A DNA stretch of 64,000 nt from Ischnura elegans (GCF_921293095.1 NC_060246.1:138756198-138820197); one strand, 5' to 3'. Numbered from the stretch's first letter, positions 33,667-53,279 are shown. The notes: generated by a model not told the origin, from the letters alone. Translations and numbers: made by a program.

Positions 33667-34745
33667 CTGAAAACAAGATTTATTGAAGTTAACTTAGTCA
33701 GTACAATGTAATGTGCTCTATCGTCATTACAATTATTAAACAAAAATATTTTATCTTGTATACCAACTTGTAACAAGATGTAAATGGACTTAATGTGATT
33801 CCAAAACAACAAAATAATGAAGGGTCCCTTCATAAAAAAACATGGGAAATGAAATAATTTCACACTTAGTACACAACAACAGTTACTAATCAGTCAACAA
33901 GCTGAATGAAATGGCGTCATTAGAACAAAAAAAATGGCAAAATGCAACCCACCAACATGTACTTTCATGAAATTTAGCACTCTTGGTAAGTTTACATACA
34001 TGATGACTTGTTTTAAATTTCAGGCCGCATTCATACGCCGTTTCAGAACTAATGCAACCCTATTTGCAATGTAATATATTCTAAATACTCACCCGTGGCT
34101 GTCACGAATTTCGTGAGAACCTACAATTTGTATCATTTATCCCAAACTTCAAGTAGGAAGGGTGTGAATATTACTGTACTTATGCAAATATTTCTGCAGA
34201 AAACAAATGTTGTATCACATTTACTTTGTTCATATGATGAAAGGTAATTTAAGACTTGAAAATAAATATATTACTCCTTCAAAACTCCACACCTTCAATT
34301 AAAAATTACTGTGTACAGACAACTGTCAATGTTGTTAGCTTAACATTTCCACTTACTGTTGAAATTACGCAGCGGAATCATAGAAAACCTAATGAAGCAT
34401 GATTTGTTTCTTGAATCATTAAAATATTATCATCAAAATTTAAAACAATGCGTCTACCTTCCGCATGAGAAACTAACGCAGGGCGAGGTGAAATTTCTTT
34501 TCAGAAGAGAACAGGTCCAGAATCTATCAAATTACAAAAATATTCAGCAACTTAATGATGTAAATTTACGAATCAATTCAAAATTATCAAGGGTATTCTC
34601 ATGATTTGGCACATGTCATTAAAAAATTCATTGTTTTGAGTGCCGCGTTAAATCAAGGGTCAAAATCGAATATGATACCAAATAATATCCCAAAGACAAT
34701 ACAAGAAAAGAAGATAATCAAATGAGCTTTAAAGATTAACCGTAC

Positions 34746-34900
34746 CTTGTAATCTGGTTTTCAAATATATCAACCGCCAAGTACCGCTTTAAGTAAAATT
34801 CACGTGCAACAAGCTTCAAGGCGGTTAAAATATGCTTCAGTGAAGGCAAATCTCACCGATTCTACCGATCGCACGCTATCTGTTCATCGGTTCCCGAACT
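34746..34900 (-). other. Probable first noncoding exon of HP1
   Basis: ACAAG followed by GTACGG at 34,746/34,745 is a good donor on the minus strand, in the correct position to splice to the acceptor at 33,667. The transcription start (right limit) is only estimated from the drop to AT-rich DNA near 34,920. Confidence 0.4.
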
Positions 34901-35382
34901 GGCCAGTTGAAGGCGCCAAAATGCAAAATGATAATTTTGTTAGAATATTCTGAAGAAAAAGACCTTGCAATGACTTTAAAATATATTTTAATATTTTAAT
35001 GATGCATCTGATCATGAAGAACTTGTCATATTCTCCCATACAATACAAATAGTTGCGAATTAATTGTCGATGTGACTAATGTAGTACATTGGTATTAATT
35101 ATTAAATACATTTAATTCTTAAAAATTGGCGTTAGAACAGTATAATTAGGAAAATTATGCATTTAAATAACATAAATACTTCTGATTTAAAAATCTGTAA
35201 AAACAAATCTTCAAAATTAACTCGTGCTTATTTCGGCGCTGCCGTAAGCTCGGTTCGCCGAGTTCACTGTATCAGCCATTTTGTTTGATATTCTGTGGAT
35301 GTGGTTCGCGTCTTGAATGCGTTCATTTTAAGGTTGCGTTGGAAGTGTTTTCTGTGACCGCTACGTAAATTGCTGTGAAACA
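34901..35382. promoter_or_regulatory. Divergent promoter region between HP1 and hnRNP A/B
   Basis: The HP1 first exon reads leftward and the hnRNP first exon rightward from this segment. The middle (35,000-35,210) is AT-rich. The hnRNP side is CpG-bearing (GGCGCTGCCGTAAGCTCGGT, about 35,235) and continues into TCAGCCATTTTG, a plausible initiator/YY1-like start region, and a 5' UTR up to 35,382. The HP1 side carries a small GC-rich patch (CGAACTGGCC..GGCGCC, about 34,895-34,918). No TATA box was found at a sensible place, as expected for housekeeping genes. Confidence 0.6.
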
Positions 35383-42198
<6,816 letters not shown>

Positions 42199-44260
42199 GG
42201 TAGAACCCGTGTGAACTAACTATTGGTTCCCTTGAGGTATGTATACCATTTATTCTTCACAGAAGGTAACTACACTCCAAGGCATAGGAGTTTACACCTG
42301 AGAACTACCCTATAGCTCTGAACACTGTATATCCATTTACATGGGATTAGTTTTTGTATGGGGTAGAGTTGTCTATTTGATTTTCACCTTTACCTTTCAT
42401 TGAAATTTGCTGATAGTGTTAAGTTACTACATACTTAAGTTCCCTTGAGCAATTCATTTCAATAGATTTCAGCATCACGGACTCCCTCTGTCAAATTTTA
42501 GTGTTAGGTAAAGTTCTCTTGCTGGGAGGAAAATTAACTTTAGCTGTAAATTAGTCCTCCCTGCATGCAATAGTTTTTTTTATTCATCTGAAAATGCGAA
42601 TGGATGGTTAATTTCGTTACATCACTGCCACTTAGGCAGAGATAATACTATTGTGTGAAATTTTAGTGAATATGCTGCTGCTCTGCTAATGTACTAACCT
42701 TTTTTTGTACATTTTTGAACTTTAGGTACCTTTCAATTACTCAATATACAAGAGGGGTCAGGGTGGGCAGGTTAACAAGGAGGGCTAGTCTAACATCAGG
42801 ATAGCCAGTGAGTGCTAGATTCCTTGGCGGCGGGCCTGAGACTGGGAGTAGGATCTACCATAGGTGTCTGTCTGCCTTAGGAATTGATGAAGATTGGGGG
42901 AGTGGTTAGCTTCTGTTAAAATGGAGAGTAGGAGATTTTCAACATGGTGCATGATATATCGTGTGCTTGGACAAGTCAATTGTTTTTCTTATTCTAAGTT
43001 GCCAGTGATGGTAGGGTATTTAGTTGTTGTTTCTGGTTATGAATTCCAAGATAATTGTAACCAATGTACACTTTTAGCTACCTTGTACCAGATAAGGCAA
43101 ATATTTAAAGAAAGTTTGGAAAGGAGATTTGAGTAATTAATTTGATCTAAAATTTTGTACCTATGAAAGTACCACATGCATCAAATTTAGCTTCCCAAAA
43201 TTAGTTTGCCATTCATATTAATATGAGCTATGTAAGGATGCATTTTTATTCATTTTAAATATGCTGGTAATGACTTTTTAACCTTTGAAGATAAGGATGC
43301 ATATAATTGGGATAGACTAGCAATATTTGTAAAGTTTCCATGAAATAGAAGTTACATGTTAGTATTAACTGAAATCATATACATCTCACTTGTTTGTGTG
43401 TTGATAAGTCTGTGTAGTGTAAGAAATTAATTTTATCGTTTTTAATTGCTTCATAAATTACTGTAGTGCTATCTAGCTGAAAAAGTTGGAGTGAATTTGG
43501 GGAGGATCTGTTATCAGATTTGGTTGGTATCTCATTTATCACCAGCAGTACATAGAAACAGGTTGATGTTATGTATGAAAGGTCAGAACCATTAACTTCG
43601 ATTAGTAATTTTACATTGACTAAAAATGTAATGTTTCCTGTTATTCAATGGGATAACTCTTCACCTCAAATTCTCTGTAGTAAGGAGAATGTATTATTTT
43701 ATACATACGATATTGAAATAGGCACAATTACATATTGAAAGTGTGACTTGTGAGACTTGTTGTGAAAAAATTGGTTTATCAGCTTCTCTTCAATCACACT
43801 TGCTAAACATGTAGACCATACACTGTTATGTCAATCAAATTGGAGGATGTTTGTAAATTTGCATGGAATCTTTGTTTTGCAAATTTTTTTAGCCTGAGCA
43901 ATTATATAGTGATAGAAATTTGTACCAGATGTAAGGACTGGGCCTTTCTCATCCAATTCCATTCTTTGCCCCCAGCTATTTGTCACTATTCATAGTTATG
44001 CCCATCCAGATTAGTGCCACACAATGTATACTGCAAGAAATTGTAATCAATTTGTGGGTATTTGTCAAATTTTAAATGGGTTGGAGTTGGCCATGGGCCA
44101 TGTGAAAGTATGCATTTTACGTTCCCTGTGAGGCTTGATATGTGTTTCATGTTGGTATGGATATGTATTGTGAAGTATCACAATCAAAACATTTGGACCA
44201 GCTTTGTAATTGCATTAGGTTAGACTCCATCATTGTAGGAAATAAAATAATTTTTATTTT
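42199..44260 (+). other. hnRNP A/B 3' UTR
   Basis: A long noncoding stretch of plus-strand sense follows the stop codon. GAGGTATGT near 42,234 and CTTTAGGTACC near 42,720 could be a donor and an acceptor of an alternative 3' UTR intron, as used by other hnRNP genes. The tail is U-rich and ends with the polyadenylation signal at 44,241. Confidence 0.5.
44241..44246 (+). terminator. Polyadenylation signal, hnRNP A/B
   Basis: AATAAA in GAAATAAAATAATTTTTATT, followed within 30 bases by the U/GU-rich TTAATGTGTTTTAATG. It is the best signal seen downstream of the stop codon; alternative earlier sites are possible. Confidence 0.55.
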
Positions 44261-46134
44261 CCAGCATTAATGTGTTTTAATGACTGCTTTAATCTAAAAG
44301 AAATCAGCTCCATTTATTCACTTCCTTAGCTAATCATCTTGTTTATTTTAAGTTGTTGGATGCATTCAAGTTTTTTTTACATATGCTGCTGAAAATAATT
44401 GCATTTGCTAATTGATCTCAAGCAAATTTTGCCCCATAATGTTTTCAGTATTTCTAGTCATGATGCCTTCAAAAGCAGCAGTAGTTGTCTTGTAAATTAT
44501 ATGATACTATTCCCTCATTAATCTACATCACATTAGTAGCTATGCAATGCTATGTCGCTAAGATGTCTCTGCGAGAAGAACAGAAGGTCTTATGGCAATC
44601 TGGCTAGTCAGGTCACCTAAGTTAAGGTACTTCTGGATTGCCCATCATCAGCTGAAAGGTGAGCTACAGGGTAATCCAAGTAACATCTCACCACTGCTCC
44701 AAATACCATGTATACTTTTATCCCATTTAAATATTGAATCAATTGGCTGCATGTATTTATTTATTTATTTTTTTTTTGAGTGATGAAGTTTGTGGATAGG
44801 AATAAGTGGGCGAAGTTAATTCTTAACTGAGAGCTCAATTTTTTTATGAAAGTTCAATTGGAATAAGTGATTAGTATTTTCACAAGAGAGATTAGGATTC
44901 AATCTTTATTTGTGACTGGCATATTTTGCTTGATCCTGATAGTTTTTACCTATGTGGGTGTACAGTTAATTATATTTTTTAACCCTTACGCTGCTGATTT
45001 GTCTAAACGTATTAGGCTCTCATGTGACTATCCTATTCTAATAAATAATTTCATTTAAAGTTTTTAAAGTATGGATTTAGCATGCAACTATCATAACTGT
45101 AAAGAACTAAAGTTCTGTTACACATGTGTTCCACAATACCACGTTTACCAGTGTTCTGGTATACACTGGTAAATGTGGTATTGATTTTCTGATAATGTGA
45201 TGATTAAGTCAATGATGATATTTTTGGTTTAATCATTCTGCACACCCAGTGCCTTAGGGACATAAATTGTCTTGTGAATTGCAGAATTGGGTTTAGGAAT
45301 AAAGGAATTCAGATAAAATATTTGCATTAGGACAACTCAGTTTAATTTCTGCAGTTAATCCAAATTATTAATCTTCTATGTACAAATTATCTCATAGTAA
45401 AATGTCTTTTGCAAACGCATCCTTAAGATATTGAAATGTCTGCTTGTTCAGAAGCAAGCCTAAACTGTTCTCACAATTGCTCATTTAAACCCTAATTTTT
45501 TAAATATTCTCTGAAACCTCCATGTGAGGAATATTTTTGGGCCAGAAATAATCTAGCATCCTTGTTGCATTGTGATAGTGTTGCAATGGAGTTAAGATGG
45601 TGGTATCGTAAAAGTCGAGTAATATCTCTCTCGCAACTTGTGATTGTTGAACTCCAATGCATATTGCTATGTTGAAACAGGAAATCTTAAATGGACTTTA
45701 GATGTTACACAACTGAAATATTCTAAAATCTGGTATTGATTTTCTGAAGTGTTCTCCTAGGCCTCATATTTTCGTTGCCCTCTGGGTGGTCGAAATGAAA
45801 CATTTTTGTTTTGTTTCACTTGCCATCCCTGCTCCCAGCCCCTTCCTATATATAATGCATGGAGAAAAACCTCCCATACTAAACATCTGTGATTAGTAAG
45901 CTTCCCTAAGAATTTTATCATGTGAGCTCCAGTTAGGAAAACTACCTTTCTGTAGCAAAATGTTTTGCCTTTAAATTATTTTGATATTGTTTTTATATAA
46001 ATTAAATATTACTTAGAGTTTCTCTGTATGGTGACCTCAAGCCTTGCTTTCACAGATTTTCTGTGTATCTTAGAATATAATACCCCCATTTTTGCCCAAA
46101 GTCTTCTGAGGAAATAAGTCATGGAGTGATTATA
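44261..46134. other. AT-rich intergenic DNA
   Basis: Contains a short TTTA microsatellite near 44,756-44,772 and the hairpin at 45,134-45,183. No coding recognised. Confidence 0.4.
45134..45183. repeat. 20-bp stem hairpin with 10-base loop
   Basis: CAATACCACGTTTACCAGTG and CACTGGTAAATGTGGTATTG pair over 20 positions with one mismatch (G-U in RNA on one strand), separated by TTCTGGTATA. The stem is shorter than a usual pre-miRNA (about 22-30 bp plus flank). It could equally be the scar of a palindromic insertion. Confidence 0.6.
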
Positions 46135-47149
46135 CAGTGGAACTTGGTTAGTACGTTCCTCCGTCGCGCAATGATTTCTCCCGGTCCCTGTGCCATCCAA
46201 GCTAAATACAGGTAAAACTATTTGGTTAGTGTACTTGAAATAGTGGTGCTTTCCTGGGTAGTACGCTTTGTTTAGTATTATTTGCCAAGAAGCAACTCGT
46301 AAGTCATTTCCTAGTATTTTCTGAGTGTGGAAACCTCGCAATTCATTAGGTACTTAATTATTATTAGCCATTGACCTTCTTACATTCATTCCGCATCTCT
46401 CTTTCTATGACGGTGATTCATCCAAATGCATTTCTCAACGCGAAGAGTATGCGCATTTTTACTTGTCAAGTATTGCTGGAGCAGACGATGCTTTGGATCG
46501 CCTCGCGAAACTTAACGCAAAAATTCTCGATCTCGGTACAAGAAATAGAAAGCAGACTATAATGAACTATTTTTATATGGAATTTCAACTGTAGAATATA
46601 AAAATCTGCTTATAACAATCTTTAAATGCCTTATTGATCGTCATATGAATATCGATATATCAATCTATATATTCATCGATATGGATGTATGCCGAGCACG
46701 AATGTGTACAGCTATTGCCGGGATTAATGGTGAAGAAAGTTAGCACAATTTTTATGAATTTTTAAAACAGGTAATTGGGATACTCAGTGTTATTGTCATT
46801 TTCTATGATTTATCCTTGAGAAAGAAGAAATGACCTAGCTAAACTTGTCCCATTAAAACATTACGACAAATCACGGGAGGATGATGACATTTTTATATAA
46901 TTGTCTCTGAGAAATCTATGGAAACATTGCAATTTTCGTTCACATGTTTTTTTTGGCAATTTAGTGCTAATTTTCTTGATTTTAAACGTGAAGAGAGTTA
47001 AGACTTCAGGCAGTAATTGTAGTTATGACGACTTTTCCACGGATTGCAATAACCCCTATTTCTATTATGTACTTCCCTGGTTAGCACGTTTTCCTGGATG
47101 CATTCATTTTTTGTGGTCCCCTCTTAAATGTACTAAAAAAGTTCTACTG
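46135..47149. mobile_element. pogo-like element with TA duplication
   Basis: CAGTGGAACTTGGTTAGTAC at the left and the inverse of CAGTAGAACTTTTTTAGTAC at the right are matching ends, with TA outside both (46,133-46,134 and 47,150-47,151). GGTTAGTACG/GGTTAGCACG words recur subterminally (for example 47,080). The interior is AT-rich and no transposase was recognised, so it is non-autonomous. Confidence 0.7.
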
Positions 47150-47151
47150 TA

Positions 47152-49531
47152 TTTGATTGCTAATGTCTTGATTGACTAATTAAGCAGCCTGAATAGCACT
47201 GTCTAAGGATAAATTAATGTGCAGAAGATGCATGGTTTTGCTATTCTAGCATTTTTTTAGGTTACATAAGATGTTTTGTTGTTAATCAGAGTCCAAAGTC
47301 CATTTCTTCGATGTTTAGCGTGCAATACACCAATTTTTAAGGAATGATTGCAAGAGTTCCAAGTCTGCACGTTGCAATTTTAATGATTCTTCTTGCAGTA
47401 AGTCTTCAGAATTTCTTCTTGCAAAGTACTAATGAAAATTTAGGAGCTCTCCCTGCGTATGGAAAATGGTAAAATTAATTCTGCCAATGGCATTTCTGCA
47501 GAATATAAGAAATTTATCTCAATAAAGCTTTTAGAATCCTTTTGCAATTTACAGAAACTAAGAGCAACATTCTTCAGCAAGATTATTTTTGTGGAGAGAA
47601 GGCTCTATTCCCTAGCTTAGGCTTGATGGCTTTGTGGATCAGCTGCTGTGTAACTCAATGGTTCTCAATTAAATCTTCAATATCACCTTTTTCGTTAGTA
47701 CTAATTCGTTTAGGGCAGATTAACTCAGGGTAAGCACAATCTCACAGCAATACTGGTGTAAATTTAAAACCATAATTAAATATTTTTAAAATTTCTGGGA
47801 GCTTTGTGATCAACAACCCCGAAAGAAGACAATGACACACACTGCAGAAAACTTTCATCAGTGAGAAAAGTTATGGTTGGCCTATTTCTGACTACTGTTT
47901 TGTCAAAGCCAAGGATTTTTCTCCTTTTGTTTCAAAAATCTTCCAAGGAAAGGGAGTATAAAATCATTAATTGTACAAACTCAGCCTGTTGTAAAATTCT
48001 AATTAATAATTTCAAATAATTTTTATGGAATTTAAATGTATTTTAAAACATTAATTTACTCACTCGGCATGCTAAAATATTTGGTGATCTGATAGTAATA
48101 AAATTCGGTTAACACCATGAGTACCTAACTTACAGAACACGTAAAGCTTTTTAGGCTTGCTTTGAATTAATGATTTTTTTTGTAAAAATTGATCATAAAA
48201 AATTAGTGGGGACTTAATTTGAAGAAGTAAGAGTAATTTAACATTGCCGTGCAGTGTGCAGTCTATCAAGAATTTATTAGTTCTTTATCCCACAGTATTA
48301 ATAATTTATGGGCTTAGGGTACATAATCTATAGATACCAACTTGGTCAGTGAAGAAATTTTGTTCTTAACACAAAGAATGCCCAATCCCAGGTTATGTGC
48401 TTTCTTTCGGCACTTGAGGTCATCATCTTCTTGAGGTAGTCATAGAAATATTGATGTGCATCCATTTAAAATATATGAGGGGGAAGAAGTGGAATACCCA
48501 AGCGTTTGATGTTTTCCAAGGAAGCAAATATGGTTCTTACATAACCTTTCTAATTGGCAGCAGAGTTGTTGAGAAATGAATTCAATGTTTTGTCGTTTGG
48601 GTTGCATACATTCATAGGATATCAGGTTGTCTCATGTATGACAAGGTTTAATGACTTGTTTCTCTGGATTACTGGGATTTACAGAAATAAAAAACACCTC
48701 CCCCTATCCAAATAATTGACACAGACCAAGATCCTGATAGTAAATTATGCATCAAAGGCTGTCAATTGGTTATACTGTATGCTCAGAATGACTTGTTTTT
48801 TCTTAATTCTTTTAAGTACTCCCCATCCACACAAATGTTAAGCGTTAAATTATTAGAAAAGAAGAAATTGATATTCATGAAGAAAAATCCTTTTGAGTGA
48901 TAAAACTTTTGGAAAATGAGGAAATGATTTTTTTATAATTATGAATTTCAAATTAAAAATTTCATATGATATACTTTTAATGGTAAACAATACTTTGTTT
49001 TGGAATGGCAGGAATGGAAGGCCAAAGTATGAAAGAACATCCTTCACACATTAGACCAGAGCTATTCTTTTTCTTAGACTTGTAACTGTTCAGAAGGTGT
49101 TTTCTTAGTGTCGCTGATGAAATCATATTCGCCAATGCTTCGCTTAGTGCAATTTTCATGTAGCACAAATTCATTCCTCAAGGAAACTTCCCAGCACTGC
49201 TTTGCCTAATCAAATAACCTTAACGTTCTCTTGGTAAAACGTGAACATGCACTAAGTACACGCAGAATTACTCTCATTTTATGAATAATAATTGTATTTC
49301 TTGCCTCAAATCATATTCATTTATATATTTGTCGAAATCCATTGCCGCATAATGGCCAAAAACATTACTCGCCCTCTATGTCGACAGTCCGCTCTATTTT
49401 TATGAATAGAGACGAAGTTAAAAAGTCGGTGACATCAGCCACACCAACTGCAGTCCGTTCAACTGTAGTCAACACTTGCCCAAAGTTCATTGCTGGATAA
49501 AAAACGGAAAGGCTTCTAATTACCTGGATTT
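47152..49531. other. AT-rich intergenic DNA, nothing recognised
   Basis: Only short open frames (up to 65 codons) without family resemblance. No terminal repeats were identified. Confidence 0.4.
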
Positions 49532-50230
49532 ACGAGGGGGGCCCAAAAATAACCGGACTCAATTTAAAATAATTCAAAATTAATTTTTTGTCTTACAAAT
49601 GTTAGTCACCTTTGAAGCACTCTCCATTTACACTGATACATTGATTATGACGTTTTTTCCACTTAGCAAAACACCTTTGGTACTCCTCGTTTCCGATGCC
49701 TTGCCTTCCATTTTCTTTTCACCTCTGTAATGACCAAAACATTTCCCTTTCATCACCATTTTCATCCGGTTTAACAAAACAAATTCGGAAGGTATGAGAT
49801 CTGGTGAGAAGGGTGGGTGAGGAAGCAGTATCATGAAATTTTTTACAAAAATCTCAAGTCGCTGCAATGAGCTGCAGCTTTTTATCAGGGATGGATGGAT
49901 TTTGATGGGGATGAATTTTGCTACGATTCCTCTCAATTGCTAATCGTCAGCTAAAATTCTCTGTAATGAACTCCACAAATGACCAGATTGTTCTGCGAGT
50001 CTGTCAGTAGTACACCTCTTATCCTCGTTTTTTTTCCTCATTTTCATCAGTTCAGTACCTGTAAGGCCGGTCCACGTGTTCAATGTCTTCGATCATCATG
50101 TTGCCACGTTTGAATTGCGAATACCACTCGTGCACGTGAGTTATTTTTAAAGCGTGTCATAAAGTGTCCCTTATCGGGTCATTATTGCCCTGACAGAATA
50201 AACTGAAGTGCAAGTGTAGTGGATGCAGTG
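49532..50230 (-). pseudogene. Decayed mariner transposase
   Basis: On the minus strand ordered pieces of a mariner transposase remain: VHEWYSQFKRGN and MMIEDIEHVDRP (about 50,055-50,135; usual form FEWYKRFKEGR..VEDDERSGRP), then LLPHPPFSPDLIPSEFVLLN (about 49,765-49,830; the last catalytic Asp position is Glu here), then CFAKWKKRHNQCI and GECFKGD near 49,620-49,680. The left terminal repeat CGAGGGGGGCCCAAAAATAA starts at 49,533; no right one was found. Internal stops show it is dead. Confidence 0.75.
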
Positions 50231-50710
50231 TTCAAATCCCCAAGGCAAGTTCCGGCAGTTGACTCACATTGGTTCTTTTTCTTTACTAGGACAGTGATGT
50301 TTCCTAACTCAAGAAATACATGCTAGAATGCCCAATACTTAGAATATCATTAGTTAAATTGTAGGGATTGACGGATCCAGGATTTTTTTTTTGATTCGGA
50401 TCGGATCCTTGATTTTCGGAGCTGGATCTTTCAGATCAGATATTTTCGGATCGAAATGCATTTTCAAATTCCTGCTATTAAACGAAGTAATTATACGAAA
50501 TTAAATGAAGTAACAAGTTTATTCTGGGTACATACAATCAAAGGAATGCTTTTTAGATTTCCATACACATTTTAATCTTTTTATAAATTAAAAATCATTT
50601 TTATAGGCTTTCAAGTTGTTTTTTAAAACATCTTCACATGCTCAGGACCTTAATTGTTACGCTTGGGTTTGGAAATGAAAATAGGAAAAATCTTTGGATA
50701 ATCCACTGAC

Positions 50711-50970
50711 CAGTGGCGTAGCAAGAGGGGGAAGTCCGGGGGGTCTGGACCCCCCAAAATATAAAAACACAATTACTTCCCTTCATAAAAGGAAACAAAA
50801 TAATGAAAAATGATGAATTTACAATAGATTTCTTTAAAAAATTAAAGTTTTTTTTCGACTATGAAGGGTGTTAAAATTAGTTTGAAATCCTCTGCTTTGT
50901 ACCCTGTTGTTTAAAAATTTTCCCCCCTGGTTTTGGACCCCCCCCAACAAAATTCCTGGCTACCCCACTG
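50711..50970. mobile_element. hAT-type MITE, CAGTGGCGTAGCC family, copy 2
   Basis: CAGTGGCGTAGCAAG at the left and CTGGCTACCCCACTG at the right are inverted ends. The G-rich then C-rich subterminal runs and the AT-rich centre are as in the copy at 10,636. The flanking octamers CCACTGAC and CCATCAAC agree at only 5 of 8. Nested in the element at 50,362-52,421. Confidence 0.7.
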
Positions 50971-51565
50971 CCATCAACTGAATTCAAATTTTCCTTACGC
51001 ACGTTTCCCCCGAAGTTTGTCACTTTCTCGTCGCACACCCACTTGTTTTTCACCCAAAAATGCTTCAGTATGGTGAGATGGATTTAGCACTTCCTCACGC
51101 ATGCCTTTAGCACGCACATGTCAGACATTGGTTCTCCTTATCTCAATAGAAATGTTTCTACACAATGAAAGACATTATCAGTACAGATATAATTAAATTA
51201 AATTGCAACTGCATAATCAGCAACACAGTTAACAGTATTTAACACAACATTACCGTCATGTGCGACGAGTTGCTCAATCGTTCAGCATGAGGTAGGGGTG
51301 AGCAGCAGAAGCACGTAAAGGAGAGATGGAGGGGAAGGAGCGCGCTCCCTCTGTATTTCAAGCAACGAGGCTACAAATGAGGGAGTCAAGGATGAACAAG
51401 TCAATCTTGCTTCAGTGACGTCGTTGCCTTCAAAGCAAAGCCAGGCGAGCTACGTGATATATATGCAGTTGGCATTTCCAATCCGTCTCTATTTGTTTGA
51501 GCGGTTAATGCTGTGCTTGTTTCTTTGAAAATTGTACTGTTTGAACAATGTTGCATATTAGTATA

Positions 51566-51692
51566 GTGCACGTGACCCCCCCAGACCCTTAAAAAATATG
51601 CAAGATTTTTAATACGGTCCCAGTATCATTGTTCGTTTGGTATTACGAAGTATCCTTGTTCCCCCCAGAACTAAATCCTGGATCCGCCCCTG
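51566..51692 (-). mobile_element. hAT-type MITE, CAGGGGCGGATCCAGG family, fragment
   Basis: The right end CCTGGATCCGCCCCTG is intact. The left side begins at about GTGCACGTGACCCCCCCAGA and shares the TGCAAGATTTTTAATACGGT-type interior with the inverse of 62,191-62,398. The other terminal repeat appears lost. Confidence 0.6.
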
Positions 51693-52672
51693 TGGCAATC
51701 AATTTGAGCTGAAAAATAAACATATATGTCAGGAATGCGCGTCGCGTTTGCTGTAATTCTTTTTTTTTTAATCTCGTACATGTCATCTAATTGTTGAAGC
51801 CATCGAGACATCTTCGGGCCTAGAAAGTCACTCACCTAGCATTTGTCGTCTAGAAACGGAGAATTGAAGCAGGTAGACCAAAAAAGGTCAGTTTGTGAGA
51901 CGGGGTAAGGATGAAACACGCTTCAATTGTTCTCATGTAATTTGATATTTTCCTTAGAAGACTATGATGTATGGTCTGTGTGATTTTGGAAACAGAAAAA
52001 AACAACAGGCACGGGCTGATAGATGGCTGAGGGTGGTTTTCTAAAATCTGCGACGTAGTTACTATTGGCATGGTTATTATCCTACGACACTGAAATTCCC
52101 CCAATGACTGTTCAACCTCTTGGGAAGAGTCACATGCCAGTCTTATTTTGCCTTTTTTATTTTCCACGGCTGAAATTCTGCTGCGTAACCTCTGCGAGAG
52201 CTTTCAAACAATACGGTTTGTGAGTAGGACAAGAATCGCATGCGATGGTGCATTCGAAGAGAGAATCATAACTCTTTCCATCCTTATGGGGCGCGTTGCA
52301 TTCACTGAAGCTATTATTTAAAATTTCGGATCGAGATCCGATGTCTTCCGCTACTTTGTATCCGATGAAGGGCAATATCAGCGGATATTTGCATCCAAGG
52401 TATCCTATTGGACCATCCCTATTGAATTGTCTTCTGATTATTGTTAAGAATTCCCTGGGTTCCTAGGTTCCAAAATGTTTGGTCCAATTTCGTCGATGCA
52501 GCCTCTATCCCAGTACCAAGAGTAGGTTCGTGAAATAAAAATATATGTTATTGTTATTAATTTCAGCTTTCGTTTCCTAAAAAACTCTGTTCGAAATTTT
52601 ATCGAATATATAACATCTGCCATCATCGAACATTGCCATGTATGGCTCTGAACATAAAATGTTCAAAGGCAA

Positions 52673-53279
52673 GAGGGTAGTTTCCTCATCAAAGAAAATG
52701 AAAGGCATTGATTGTGATTAGTGTATTCATAATATGCAAATTATTTGGTTTTAAAAATCCCAGTTTAGACGAATGATAGTAGTCAATTTTAACCTCATTT
52801 GAAAAAGGTCAGATTGGCGCCCATGCGATTCCATTGCACGTGACGTCACAGGGACCTAGATTCTATATGAATAGTCAGGAGTTTTGCATCATCTGAGATT
52901 ACCAATGCATGCATGTGGGACAGAGCTCAGGGAAACATCTCTTAATAATCACTTTTCAAAATTGCCTATGGTCAGAAAGTTTCCTTTGTTTGATAGGATA
53001 TTAATAATCCTTATTTAAGCCAAGCACTACCAGCTATGTAGCAGCACTTATAGCCTCGCACCAAGGTGGCCTCACACGGCAGCAGCTGGAACCAGAATGA
53101 CGTCACACAGGCTTTTCCCAGCATACTTATCCGTCACGTTATCGCGCGCTTGAAAATTTTCACTTTTCATTTAATCGCGGAAAATAGATATTGTCATTTA
53201 AAAATCTAAAAGCATGAAATACGTAGTCCAGGAGTAATAATCTTTCGATTTAGGCAATTAAAAAAATAGGAAACCACCA
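52673..53279 (+). mobile_element. Non-autonomous DNA element, GGGTAGTTTCC family, copy 2
   Basis: Starts GAGGGTAGTTTCCTCATC and ends AATAGGAAACCACC. It can be aligned with 18,093-18,744 over its entire length, including the CACGTGACGTCACAGGGACC core (52,837-52,856). Confidence 0.8.

Larger units (their letters stand above)
50362..52421 (+). mobile_element. hAT-like element, about 2 kb, with nested MITEs
   Basis: TAGGGATTGACGGATCC at the left and GGACCATCCCTA at the right are short inverted ends. TTAAATTG (50,354-50,361) and TTGAATTG (52,422-52,429) flank them and agree at 7 of 8 bases, a hAT-type target duplication. The left 150 bp are full of GGATC words and match the element in the HP1 intron (28,440-28,600, inverted). 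Two other MITEs are nested inside (50,711-50,970; 51,566-51,692). Minus-strand frames at 51,850-52,167 and 52,157-52,375 are of unknown type; no hAT transposase was recognised. Confidence 0.7.

Noticed and set aside
44750-44776. CRISPR-like or regulatory tandem repeat
   Set aside because: Only a short TTTA microsatellite plus T run; no spaced repeats typical of CRISPR occur anywhere in the window.
46009-46341. 110-codon minus-strand frame
   Set aside because: It runs across the left terminal repeat of a pogo-like element and out of it, so it is chance.
49628-49936. 102-codon minus-strand frame as an intact gene
   Set aside because: It is the catalytic part of a mariner transposase with the last Asp replaced and stops upstream.
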